Notes: generated from the sequence alone by a model not told the origin. A DNA stretch of 64,000 nucleotides from Taibaiella sp. KBW10 (GCF_003852495.1 NZ_QAJI01000001.1:652164-716163), one strand, 5' to 3'. Positions 7,599 through 14,856 are shown, numbered from the stretch's first letter. Made by a program: numbers and translations.

Positions 7599-8651
7599 AT
7601 GGCAAACGATAATAAAATAATACAGCAGATCAATCAAAGTGCCAATGCCATGCAAATGCTCAATGCCTCTTGTCAGGGTATCGTAGAAGTCTACATACAA
7701 CCCTCACAAAGCTCATGGTATGCCCTATTGGAAACCGAACTGGTAACGGCACAGCGATTAGTACGGGCATGGCGCATCAGCGGTTCGCTGTACTTCAACC
7801 AATATGTACTGAATACGTCGATTGCCTGTGGCCAAAATTTCACAAACAACGAGGACATTATTAATCATTATTTTGATTTATTAATTGCCGGCGAAGAGGA
7901 TAGCGTGAAGCCAAAACTGCTGAACCTGTTGCAACAGTTGGCCACACCGATTGTCCAACTCAACAGCAGTATCAATGAATATGAAAGTAATTTGAGGGAT
8001 TTTGCGATAAAGATGCAAGCTGCACGTGATGCTATGGCCAAAACAGTTAAGGAGATACAAGCAGAGGAAGCTACTTATCAAAGCCAGATAGCGGCCATAA
8101 ACAATAAAATAATTGATCTGCAAAAACAAATACAGACTGATCGCGAGGCCATCGCCAAGGCCAAGTCCGCAGAAACAACCGGTATTATAGAAACGATATT
8201 CGGCATCATCTTTGTTCCCTTCACAGGTGGGCTGTCGCTCATCCTTGCCGGTATCGGTGTAGGGAGTATCGCTGAGGCAGAAGCACAGATCTCGAGTATA
8301 CAAGCCTCTATAAACAATTACCAGGACAAAATCCAGCAGGATATGGCCACCATATCGGACGATACCCGGCAGATAGCCGTACTGCAAACCCTGATCATGC
8401 CGGTAGTCACCGCCATACAAGATGCAGACCTGATCTCCTCAGCTTTAGACGGGCTTAAAGTATTGTGGCAGGAACAGGCCGATGAACTGCAAAACATAGC
8501 AGATAAGATAGAAAAGGCAGAAACGACACAATACTACGTTGTTGGCAAAGCATGGTTTACAGCGGCCTGCGCTCAGTGGAAGGCGATACACCTAAATGCG
8601 GAGGCGATTAAAGAAGCACCACTGCGCATCGTACATATTTCTTGTCCTTAA
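7599..8651 (+). CDS. alpha-helical pore-forming toxin subunit C
   Basis: From the ATG at 7599 this protein has 350 residues. An upstream in-frame ATG at 7443 lies inside subunit B and is unlikely, because the intervening sequence carries the hairpin and the protein similarity to subunit B begins with M-Q-M-L-N-A-S-C just after the 7599 start. It is helical, with coiled-coil stretches (about residues 115-190 and 228-310) around a hydrophobic hairpin at about 195-228 that contains V-P-F-T-G-G-L-S, like the V-T-G-G turn of subunit B. There is no signal peptide. With subunits A and B it would make a three-component toxin; that they act together is inference. Confidence 0.75.
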   Translation: MANDNKIIQQINQSANAMQMLNASCQGIVEVYIQPSQSSWYALLETELVTAQRLVRAWRISGSLYFNQYVLNTSIACGQNFTNNEDIINHYFDLLIAGEEDSVKPKLLNLLQQLATPIVQLNSSINEYESNLRDFAIKMQAARDAMAKTVKEIQAEEATYQSQIAAINNKIIDLQKQIQTDREAIAKAKSAETTGIIETIFGIIFVPFTGGLSLILAGIGVGSIAEAEAQISSIQASINNYQDKIQQDMATISDDTRQIAVLQTLIMPVVTAIQDADLISSALDGLKVLWQEQADELQNIADKIEKAETTQYYVVGKAWFTAACAQWKAIHLNAEAIKEAPLRIVHISCP

Positions 8652-8664
8652 ATCAATCAATCTT

Positions 8665-9048
8665 ATGGCTATTATAGATATTTTAGTGGTGGTGGACTGC
8701 CTCGGGGCGGTAGCTGCAAATGACCTGTGCAACAATGTATACCTTGCCGATTCTTTAAAGTTTCTCGGTTCCTGGAACGAAGGACAGTGCGACCTGCATA
8801 CCCTCACGCAAACAGGGCAACTGGTTAAATGGCGTGTCGTTCCGGTAAGCCCCGATAGTACCGTATCGATAACGGGTTTTAGCGGTCAGTTGGTAGAACA
8901 GCATATATGCCGACCGGTCAATACGGGTCTCGAAAATGAGGTATGGGAAGGCCGTATACAAGCAGATCCCGGCAGATATACTTACCAGCTTAGCCTTTCC
9001 GTCGATGGTAAAAATATGAGTTTCATACCCTATATAGAGGTACAATAA
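8665..9048 (+). CDS. PixA/AidA-family protein, second copy
   Basis: This 127-residue protein is a paralogue of the 4880-5281 product. They share I-D-I/V-L near the start, L-G-A-V-A, N-N/G-N-V-Y-L, L-G-S-W-N-E-G-Q-C, K-W-R-V, W-E-G-R-I/V-Q-A and D-G-K-x-M. The ATG at 8665 is preferred over an in-frame start at 8596, which lies inside subunit C. It begins 13 bp after subunit C and closes the cluster. The two paralogues bracket the three toxin genes, suggesting the whole block moves and works as a unit. I see no terminator directly after the stop codon. Confidence 0.85.
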   Translation: MAIIDILVVVDCLGAVAANDLCNNVYLADSLKFLGSWNEGQCDLHTLTQTGQLVKWRVVPVSPDSTVSITGFSGQLVEQHICRPVNTGLENEVWEGRIQADPGRYTYQLSLSVDGKNMSFIPYIEVQ

Positions 9049-9430
9049 ATATAGGCTTGCTTATTCAGCAGATTACTTGGCTACTTTGCTTTGTCAAAAT
9101 TGATGTCTTAACATATTGCGCTTTAGCTATACAGAATGAAGGATGCTAAAGGGATTAATGCCCCGGAATTGTATGTGCAATTTCAGCTCAGGACACATAT
9201 CTGCCCATGACCCCGTACACTTGCTGAGCAGGCTTCTCTATCGCGCCTTTTGGCGTCTCTAGACATCGCTGTTTTGCTTTACCACGTATGGCAACATCTG
9301 TTATTTACAAGCCCTAAATCAAGGCGAAATCATTTTTCTGATTACCCTTTTATGGCTACACTTTCCGATATAAATGGCAGGGTTAATATAAAGTTGACAT
9401 AAATATTTTAAGGTTTTTTAAAATAATAAC
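9049..9430. other. intergenic region after the toxin cluster
   Basis: About 380 bp with no gene I can support. I looked for riboswitch cores (SAM, cobalamin) and saw none. The region ends at the promoter of the attenuated sulfur operon. Confidence 0.4.
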
Positions 9431-9438
9431 TATATTTG
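9431..9438 (+). promoter_or_regulatory. promoter -7 box of the sulfur amino-acid operon
   Basis: TATATTTG matches the Bacteroidota -7 consensus TAnnTTTG. It would start transcription near 9445, about 50 nt before the first leader ORF. A TTGACA at 9394-9399 is too far upstream to be its -33 partner, so the -33 element is unclear. Confidence 0.6.
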
Positions 9439-9478
9439 CTGCCTGCACTTTCGGCAAGATTGTATTCTTGCAAGGCAG
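9439..9478 (+). promoter_or_regulatory. 5' leader hairpin before the first leader ORF
   Basis: CTGCCT (9439-9444) can pair with AGGCAG (9473-9478), and GCA (9445-9447) with TGC (9469-9471) across a one-base bulge. An A-rich run then leads directly into the first leader ORF. The role is unknown. The stem would begin right at the transcription start. Confidence 0.35.
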
Positions 9479-9492
9479 TAAAAAAAGAAAAA

Positions 9493-9588
9493 ATGACACC
9501 AAATTTCATCCGACATAATAACGTTTGCAAAGCATCTATGATGATTTGTTGTATGGCTATGCCACTAAAACACTATGATATCGGATAA
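9493..9588 (+). CDS. leader peptide 1, Cys/Met-rich (attenuator)
   Basis: This 31-codon ORF starts with ATG after an A-rich run, the normal ribosome entry context here. It contains three Cys (12, 19, 20) and five Met (1, 16, 17, 21, 23), clustered as M-M-I-C-C-M-A-M. A strong terminator starts 26 nt after the stop. This is the layout of a ribosome-mediated attenuator: when charged Cys- or Met-tRNA is scarce the ribosome stalls at the cluster (9538-9561) and downstream RNA can form an antiterminator. The operon it precedes encodes a methionine-type ABC transporter, which supports the reading. The peptide itself probably has no other role. Confidence 0.8.
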   Translation: MTPNFIRHNNVCKASMMICCMAMPLKHYDIG

Positions 9589-9628
9589 TCCTGGATATAG
9601 AAATTACACAATGTAAAATCCACCGATA
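9579..9628 (+). promoter_or_regulatory. predicted antiterminator pairing of attenuator 1
   Basis: TATCGG (9579-9584, inside the last codons of leader 1) is complementary to CCGATA (9623-9628) in the left arm of terminator 1. GGAT (9593-9596) can also pair with ATCC (9618-9621). A ribosome at the stop codon would cover 9579-9584, while one stalled at the Cys/Met codons would leave it free. This is the geometry expected of classical attenuation. Pairing was found by eye and not folded. Confidence 0.5.
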
Positions 9629-9649
9629 CTGTATCGGTGGATTTTTTTA
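9615..9649 (+). terminator. intrinsic terminator of attenuator 1
   Basis: A perfect 15-bp inverted repeat (arms 9615-9629 and 9631-9645, containing TCCACCGATAC) is followed by a T run to 9648. It lies between leader 1 and leader 2, so it terminates before any structural gene. Confidence 0.9.
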
Positions 9650-9674
9650 TGTTATCCCTTCAAAAAAACAAACA

Positions 9675-9776
9675 ATGAACAACACATCCGTAAACATTTC
9701 CATCATTAACCATAAGCATATGAACCATATTATGGTATGTTGTTGTATGCGCATGTCCCGATGTTGTTGTGTTTAG
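9675..9776 (+). CDS. leader peptide 2, Cys/Met-rich (attenuator)
   Basis: This 33-codon ORF has an A-rich leader (AAACAAACAATG). It encodes six Cys in two triplets (residues 22-24 and 30-32) and five Met (1, 16, 20, 25, 27), with the core M-V-C-C-C-M-R-M-S-R-C-C-C-V. The C-C-M-x-M core is shared with leader 1. Terminator 2 starts 20 nt after the stop, and the first structural gene follows 30 bp after that. All six Cys codons are TGT. Its position and codon bias point to a second attenuator in series with the first, sensing Cys and possibly Met supply. Confidence 0.82.
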   Translation: MNNTSVNISIINHKHMNHIMVCCCMRMSRCCCV

Positions 9777-9796
9777 CCCCAATTCTTAATATTCTT

Positions 9797-9829
9797 AAGG
9801 CTTTACGACACAACGTAAAGCCTTTTTTT
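9797..9829 (+). terminator. intrinsic terminator of attenuator 2
   Basis: An 11-bp stem (AAGGCTTTACG / CGTAAAGCCTT) with loop ACACAA is followed by a seven-T run. Possible antiterminator pairings are weak: AGCC 9775-9778 with GGCT 9799-9802, or CTTAA 9785-9789 with TTAAG 9795-9799. I found no strong one by eye. Confidence 0.88.
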
Positions 9830-9859
9830 ATGTCCGTAATCAAGCAAAAAAATTAAACA

Positions 9860-10900
9860 ATGAATCTTCAAAAAAACAAATGGTTGGTGCCCCTTGCCTT
9901 CACCAATATATACGTCATCTGGGGGATAACCTTTTTAGCCATATCCTTCGGCCTAAAGGGCTTCCCTCCTTTTATTCTTTCCGGCTTTCGTTTTTTAGCA
10001 GCCGGTATCCTAATCCTTGGCTTTTTACTGGCCAAGGGTTCAAATGCCCGTTCCTTGAATAACTGGAAGAAGAATGCCATCACCGGCATCCTCATCCTTA
10101 CCGGTGGTACAGGGCTTGTCGCCTGGGGAGAGCAATATGTTACAGCTTCAGAAGCGGCTATTGCTATTGCCACAGGTCCATTTTGGTTTATCGCCATCGA
10201 TAAGGCAAACTGGAAATTTTATTTTGCAGACAAATTTATTCCCATCGGGCTCGTCATAGGCTTTACCGGCCTGATCTTCTTTTTGAAAGGCAGCGTGCAT
10301 TCAGGTAGTGCAGATGCCACGAGTGGCATGACCCGCGTCACTGCTTTTATCGTTCTGGGGCTGAGTTCTATTTCCTGGGTGCTCGGTTCGCTTTATTCTA
10401 AAAAGAATCCTGCAAGCCATACCACCATCATGAATATTGCCCAACAATTGATTGCGGCTGGATTGGCCTCTTTATTAATTGCATTGTTCCGAAACGAATG
10501 GCAGCAGTTTTCTTTTACAGCAGCTCCTGCATCGGCCTGGATAGGCTTGTCTTTCCTGATCATTTTCGGATCTGTGGTTGCCTATCTTTCTTATATATGG
10601 TTGCTCTCCGTAAGGCCCGCGGCTTTAGTCAGTACCCATACTTATATCAATCCTATTGTGGCCGTGATTGCCGGATGGATCATTACCCGTGAAGTCATTA
10701 ACGGCCACCAGCTATTCGGTTTGTTTATCATCTTAGCCGGTGTCTTGCTGACGAATGTAACGAAGTATTTTAAACTGTCTAAACGGTCAAAAGTAAAAAT
10801 CAGAAGAACGGTAAGGGTTTGGTTACATACTGTTAATGTCAGCCGCTTACTACAACTGCAAAAAGAAAAAAGAAACTATTCTTCCTCCATTCGCAAATAA
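9860..10900 (+). CDS. EamA-family (DMT) permease
   Basis: This 346-residue inner-membrane protein has about ten hydrophobic segments in two repeated EamA halves (about residues 10-140 and 160-300). It belongs to the drug/metabolite transporter superfamily, whose members often export or import amino acids and related metabolites. The motif W-G-x-x-F near residue 22 and P-x-x-x-x-x-x-R-F near residue 40 fit the family. A basic C-terminal tail of about 45 residues is longer than usual. It is the first structural gene after the two attenuators, which suggests a sulfur amino acid or thiol substrate, but the substrate cannot be read from the sequence. Confidence 0.85.
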   Translation: MNLQKNKWLVPLAFTNIYVIWGITFLAISFGLKGFPPFILSGFRFLAAGILILGFLLAKGSNARSLNNWKKNAITGILILTGGTGLVAWGEQYVTASEAAIAIATGPFWFIAIDKANWKFYFADKFIPIGLVIGFTGLIFFLKGSVHSGSADATSGMTRVTAFIVLGLSSISWVLGSLYSKKNPASHTTIMNIAQQLIAAGLASLLIALFRNEWQQFSFTAAPASAWIGLSFLIIFGSVVAYLSYIWLLSVRPAALVSTHTYINPIVAVIAGWIITREVINGHQLFGLFIILAGVLLTNVTKYFKLSKRSKVKIRRTVRVWLHTVNVSRLLQLQKEKRNYSSSIRK

Positions 10901-10912
10901 AACAACAAACTC

Positions 10913-11377
10913 ATGAACTCAAAAATGCATGCTCAATACTATACAGAGGAGACGGTCGTACGGCTTATCGCCGCACAGGTGATTATCCTCACGCAGATTG
11001 CCATCATAAGCCATTGGGTGGTACCTATGCTTGTCTTAACGGCCGACTTTTCCATCCGTGCTTTTACAACAAGAACCTCGCCCCTTGCGGCCCTGGCAAA
11101 AGCCATAGCTGCTTTATTAAAGGTTAACCCCAAACCCGTTTTTGTGGCACCCAAAAAATTTGCGGCCTTGCTGGGCATGGTATTTTCTTTAAGTATCGCA
11201 GTTCTTTTATGGTTACAATACTATCGAGCGGCATACGCGGTAGGCGGTGTACTGATCTTATGTGCCGTGCTGGAATCTATTTTTAAGATATGCCTGGGCT
11301 GTTATGTCTATGACTGGTTTGTAGCCCCTATTATTAACAGAAGCAATAACAAAACCCGAAACAACAATCATGATTGA
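10913..11377 (+). CDS. DUF4395 membrane protein
   Basis: This 154-residue protein has four hydrophobic segments and the DUF4395 signature: a P-K-K-F-A-A-x-x-G stretch near residue 82 and C-L-G-C-Y-V-Y near residue 132, the C-x-x-C pair being typical of the family. DUF4395 proteins are often found beside sulfur-transfer or thioredoxin-like genes, but their activity is not established. It starts 12 bp after the permease and overlaps the start of metN by 8 bp, so it is translated as part of the same operon. The C-L-G-C pair hints at thiol or sulfane-sulfur handling; that is inference. Confidence 0.8.
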   Translation: MNSKMHAQYYTEETVVRLIAAQVIILTQIAIISHWVVPMLVLTADFSIRAFTTRTSPLAALAKAIAALLKVNPKPVFVAPKKFAALLGMVFSLSIAVLLWLQYYRAAYAVGGVLILCAVLESIFKICLGCYVYDWFVAPIINRSNNKTRNNNHD

Positions 11378-12398
11378 ATTAAGAAACATATCTAAATCCT
11401 TTAGCCTGCAAAAGCAATCGTTCAAAGCACTGGATCAGGTAAACCTGACAGTAGCGGAGGGAGAAATACTGGGTATCATTGGCTTTTCCGGCGCCGGAAA
11501 AAGTACACTGATCCGTTGTATCAACCTTTTGGAACGCCCGGATGAGGGGCAAGTTTTGGTGAAGGGTATGGACCTGGGCCAACTAAACGCAAGGGAATTA
11601 GCGAGGGCCCGCAAAAAGATTGGCATGATCTTTCAGCACTTTAACCTGCTGTCTTCCCAAACCGTCTTTGATAATGTTGCCTTGCCTTTAGTCCTGGAAC
11701 ATCTGCCCAAAGCTAAAATCAGCCAAACCGTGACCCGCTTACTGAAGCTCGTAGGGTTGGAAGACAAGGCTAAAGAATATCCTAAAAACCTCTCGGGTGG
11801 CCAGAAGCAACGGGTAGCTATTGCGAGGGCTTTGGCCAATGATCCTTATGTATTGCTTTGTGATGAGGCAACCAGCGCCCTGGATCCGGCCACGACACAA
11901 TCTATATTACAATTGCTGCAGGACATTAACCGACGCCTCGGGATCACCATTGTACTGATTACCCACGAAATGGAGGTGATCAAAGCCATATGCAATGAGG
12001 TAGCGGTAATCGATCAGGGAAAGCTAATCACGAAAGGCAATCCGGAGGCGCTAAATGCTGATCCCGAACATCCTATTATTAAACAATTTTTAAATCCTAC
12101 TATCATGACGCTGCCACAACAATTGAACAGCAAACTCCGGGAAGTGCCGCAGGACGGCCTGTTTCCGCTTATCGAAATACAGCTTAACGGTAATATTTCC
12201 TTTGACAAACTCTTGTCTTTAATCACTGCGGGTGCAAAAGCGCCTTACAAACTACTAAAGGCAGATGTGACCTATTCCGGAAATACAAACTTCGGAAAAG
12301 TACTCTTGCAGTTACAGGGAAACACTACGGAAAATGCTACCATCATGCAGTCCTTTCATCAACATAATATCAAAAATACGCTCAAAGGATATGCTTAA
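11370..12398 (+). CDS. metN: methionine ABC transporter ATP-binding protein
   Basis: This 342-residue ATPase drives methionine uptake with MetI and MetQ. The Walker A motif G-x-x-G-A-G-K-S-T is at about residue 38, the signature L-S-G-G-Q-K-Q-R at about 141 and Walker B with D-E-A-T-S-A-L-D at about 165. The last 95 residues match the NIL domain that regulates MetN by binding methionine (L-F-P-L-I-E-I-Q-L-N-G). Length is normal. The gene overlaps both neighbours (8 bp with DUF4395 and 8 bp with metI). Whether it carries methionine, cystine or both is not fixed by sequence; the leader peptides upstream carry codons for both. Confidence 0.93.
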   Translation: MIELRNISKSFSLQKQSFKALDQVNLTVAEGEILGIIGFSGAGKSTLIRCINLLERPDEGQVLVKGMDLGQLNARELARARKKIGMIFQHFNLLSSQTVFDNVALPLVLEHLPKAKISQTVTRLLKLVGLEDKAKEYPKNLSGGQKQRVAIARALANDPYVLLCDEATSALDPATTQSILQLLQDINRRLGITIVLITHEMEVIKAICNEVAVIDQGKLITKGNPEALNADPEHPIIKQFLNPTIMTLPQQLNSKLREVPQDGLFPLIEIQLNGNISFDKLLSLITAGAKAPYKLLKADVTYSGNTNFGKVLLQLQGNTTENATIMQSFHQHNIKNTLKGYA

Positions 12399-13047
12399 CG
12401 AAACCACTATTATATTATTGCTGGAAGGCCTTTGGGAAGCCGTATTCATGACTTTTGTTTCCGGTACTTTCGGGTTTATATTAGGACTTCCTGTGGGGAT
12501 CATTTTATTTCTTACCCGAAAAGGTCAAGTACTCGAGCATCGGCTATGGAATCGTGTTTTATCCGTTCTGGTCAGTGTCTTTCGATCCATTCCGTTTATC
12601 ATTTTGATTGTCTGGATGATTCCCTTTACCCGCGCCTTAGTCGGAACCTCGATCGGGATCAGTGCCGCATTAGTCCCGCTGAGTATCGGGGCGGCACCAT
12701 TTATTGCCCGTCTGGTAGAAAATAGCCTATTGGAAGTCCCGGCCGGCCTGATCGAAATGGCCAAAGCAATGGGCGCTAATTTGCTACAGATCATTACAAA
12801 AGTATTGCTTCCGGAGGCATTGCCATCCCTGATTAACAATGCAACCATCACACTGATCACCCTGGTTGGCTATGCCGCGATGGGCGGAGCGGTAGGTGCG
12901 GGAGGTTTGGGACAGATCGGTTACCAGTATGGTTATATCGGTTATGATACCGTCATCATGAACCTGGTACTGGCTTTACTAGTCGCACTGGTCTTTAGTA
13001 TTCAGTACTTAGGCGATCGCCTTTCCAAAAGATTTAATCACCGATAA
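12391..13047 (+). CDS. metI: methionine ABC transporter permease
   Basis: This 218-residue inner-membrane permease of the MetI family has five hydrophobic segments and the EAA-like loop (E-M-A-K-A-M-G-A near residue 124) that contacts MetN. The C-terminal part has G-Y-A-A-M-G-G-A-V-G-A-G-G-L-G, typical of MetI. The ATG at 12391 overlaps the metN stop and gives the family's usual length of about 217 residues; a longer in-frame start at 12334 lies inside metN and is unlikely. Confidence 0.93.
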   Translation: MLNETTIILLLEGLWEAVFMTFVSGTFGFILGLPVGIILFLTRKGQVLEHRLWNRVLSVLVSVFRSIPFIILIVWMIPFTRALVGTSIGISAALVPLSIGAAPFIARLVENSLLEVPAGLIEMAKAMGANLLQIITKVLLPEALPSLINNATITLITLVGYAAMGGAVGAGGLGQIGYQYGYIGYDTVIMNLVLALLVALVFSIQYLGDRLSKRFNHR

Positions 13048-13061
13048 ACATAATTTTTAAA

Positions 13062-13874
13062 ATGAAAAAAAAACAATTCTCCCTTTTACTGGCCGTCGGA
13101 ATTTTATTCCTTAATGCCTGTGGCAACCGCACAAAAAAAGAAGACCCGAATTATATCCGGGTAGGCATCAGCTCCGGCCCCGAAAGGGAACTGGCAGAAG
13201 CCGCAAAAAAAGTAGCTAAAGAACAATTTAACCTTGAGGTAGCGCTGATCACGTTTAACGATTATGTTGTACCCAATGAGGCTTTGAATAATGGTGATAT
13301 TGACCTTAATGTTTTCCAGCATGTTCCTTATCTGGAAGCGCAATCCCGACAAAGAGGTTATCAATTAACCGCTGTAGCGAATACGTTTGTGTATCCGATT
13401 GTGGCCTATTCAAAAAAAATAAAAAAGCTTGAAGAACTGGCTCAGGGCAGTACGATCGCGATTCCTAACGATCCGACCAATGGCGGGCGGGCTTTATTAC
13501 TTCTGCAACAAAACGGTTTGCTGCAACTCAAAGCGGATGTCGGGCTATTACCGAAAATAACAGATATTACGGGCAATCCGAAACAATTGAAGATACTGGA
13601 AATAGAAGCACCACAACTACCCAGGGTGCTCGACGATAAGGAAGTTAGCATCGCGATTATCAATAATAATTTTGCAAGCCAGGCAGGATTAAATGCAGCG
13701 GAGTCCGGCCTTTTCAAGGAGGATAAAACCTCTCCTTACGTAAATGTAATTGTAGCAAGAACAGATCAAAAAAATGCAGAAAAGGTCAAAAAATTCATCA
13801 AAGCATACCAGTCGGAGGCTGTGCTGCAAAAAGCCGATGAAGTATTTAAAGGTGGTGCCGTAAAAGGATGGTAA
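13062..13874 (+). CDS. metQ: methionine-binding lipoprotein
   Basis: This 270-residue substrate-binding protein has a lipoprotein signal peptide with lipobox L-N-A-C (Cys20), so it is anchored at the outer face of the inner membrane. The NlpA/MetQ family pattern is clear: V-G-I-S-S-G-P near residue 33, N-x-G-D-I-D-L-N-x-F-Q-H near residue 77, I-P-N-D-P-T-N-G-G-R-A-L near residue 134 and a final G-G-A-V-K-G-W. It binds the amino acid for MetNI. It is the last gene of the operon and is followed by a 20-bp stem terminator. Confidence 0.94.
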   Translation: MKKKQFSLLLAVGILFLNACGNRTKKEDPNYIRVGISSGPERELAEAAKKVAKEQFNLEVALITFNDYVVPNEALNNGDIDLNVFQHVPYLEAQSRQRGYQLTAVANTFVYPIVAYSKKIKKLEELAQGSTIAIPNDPTNGGRALLLLQQNGLLQLKADVGLLPKITDITGNPKQLKILEIEAPQLPRVLDDKEVSIAIINNNFASQAGLNAAESGLFKEDKTSPYVNVIVARTDQKNAEKVKKFIKAYQSEAVLQKADEVFKGGAVKGW

Positions 13875-13884
13875 CCTATTTTTG

Positions 13885-13926
13885 CTTACCTGAAAGACCT
13901 GCTCGGGAGCAGGTCTTTCAGGTAAG
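13885..13926. terminator. bidirectional terminator between metQ and the envelope operon
   Basis: A perfect 20-bp stem (arms 13885-13904 and 13907-13926, containing GAAAGACCTGCTC) has a two-base loop. It lies between convergent genes and could end transcription from both sides. T-rich tracts flank it on the left. Confidence 0.85.
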
Positions 13927-13954
13927 TATTAAATTCCGGCACAGATGACATAAA

Positions 13955-14800
13955 TCAATCGTTGACTTCTTCAGAACGAACGTAAATGAGTTTGCGCCCT
14001 TTATATTTCCAGACATCCCGCCACCAGCGCGCGCCACCGCGGCAGGCGGTCGACAATTCCTTTTTGCGCGCATCCAGGCGTACATCACACAGACAGGCAC
14101 AATGGCTTTTTTTAGTATAGTCAGGTTCTTTCATCCGGTAAAATTGCTTTTGAACAGGATCGTATACATAGATTTGAAACTCCTGGTATACGCCCATTCC
14201 GGCATCGGAAACAGAAAATGCGACATCATCATAACCATCAAAATTATAATCTCCAATATGGCTTTGCCGTGCGCCTCCTGATTGTACAATTTCCGGCAAT
14301 TCAATGATATGGACGCTTTTATCCGGGTAGCGAAATATGAGGGTATCGGAATAAAAGTGATTGAATGCAATCCGTGTTCCATGCAACAAATATTGATCCA
14401 CACCATCGTACTTGCCAGGCGCTTCTATATGTTCCAATATAAATTTCTTTTGGTCTCTTCCGCGTACATACCAGGCGTCTTCAATCGTACGAAGCCCTTC
14501 TGTAAGCCCGTAAGTGCCGGTAATTTTACCTTCGAGTACCTCATTCCAAATATAGCTCGTAAAACGATTGCCATCCGAAGTATCGGTTACGCAACTTTTG
14601 ATTGTTAGCGGAATAATACCTTTATGACCGCTGTATTGTACAAAAGCGCCTTTTCCCCCGCTGCCATAATAAATATTCAGGCTAAAGGGTTTTGCCTGGC
14701 CTTTGGACTGTAACAGAAAGGGCTGTGCCACTGCTTCATTTAAAAGTCCGCTCAGCAATATCAGGAGTATAAAGTATAGTCCTGTTTTTTTCTTCATCAT
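13955..14800 (-). CDS. XAC2610-like secreted protein
   Basis: From the ATG at 14800 this is a 281-residue protein with a clean signal peptide (M-M-K-K-K-T-G start, hydrophobic core, A-V-A-Q end). A longer start 15 codons upstream would put a polar extension before the signal peptide and is less likely. Near residue 185 it has G-D-Y-N-F-D-G-Y-D-D, a calcium-binding FG-GAP/XAC2610-like motif, followed by Y-V-Y-D-P and a G-G-A-R-W-W stretch near the end. It is the last gene of a five-gene minus-strand operon of exported proteins. Its function is not known. Confidence 0.7.
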   Translation of the reverse strand: MMKKKTGLYFILLILLSGLLNEAVAQPFLLQSKGQAKPFSLNIYYGSGGKGAFVQYSGHKGIIPLTIKSCVTDTSDGNRFTSYIWNEVLEGKITGTYGLTEGLRTIEDAWYVRGRDQKKFILEHIEAPGKYDGVDQYLLHGTRIAFNHFYSDTLIFRYPDKSVHIIELPEIVQSGGARQSHIGDYNFDGYDDVAFSVSDAGMGVYQEFQIYVYDPVQKQFYRMKEPDYTKKSHCACLCDVRLDARKKELSTACRGGARWWRDVWKYKGRKLIYVRSEEVND

Positions 14801-14856
14801 TCGATTTATTTTTGATCCATACAATTCTTCGCTTATGCTCCTCATAGTAATTCCGA

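Noticed and set aside
9049-9430. Possible SAM or cobalamin riboswitch upstream of the met operon
   Set aside because: I looked for the conserved cores and saw none; the leader-peptide attenuators explain the regulation better.
9689-9807. CGTAAA (9689-9694) complementary to TTTACG (9802-9807) as antiterminator for attenuator 2
   Set aside because: The segment lies upstream of the Cys codons, so it would be free whether the ribosome stalls or finishes; it cannot act as the switch in the usual way.
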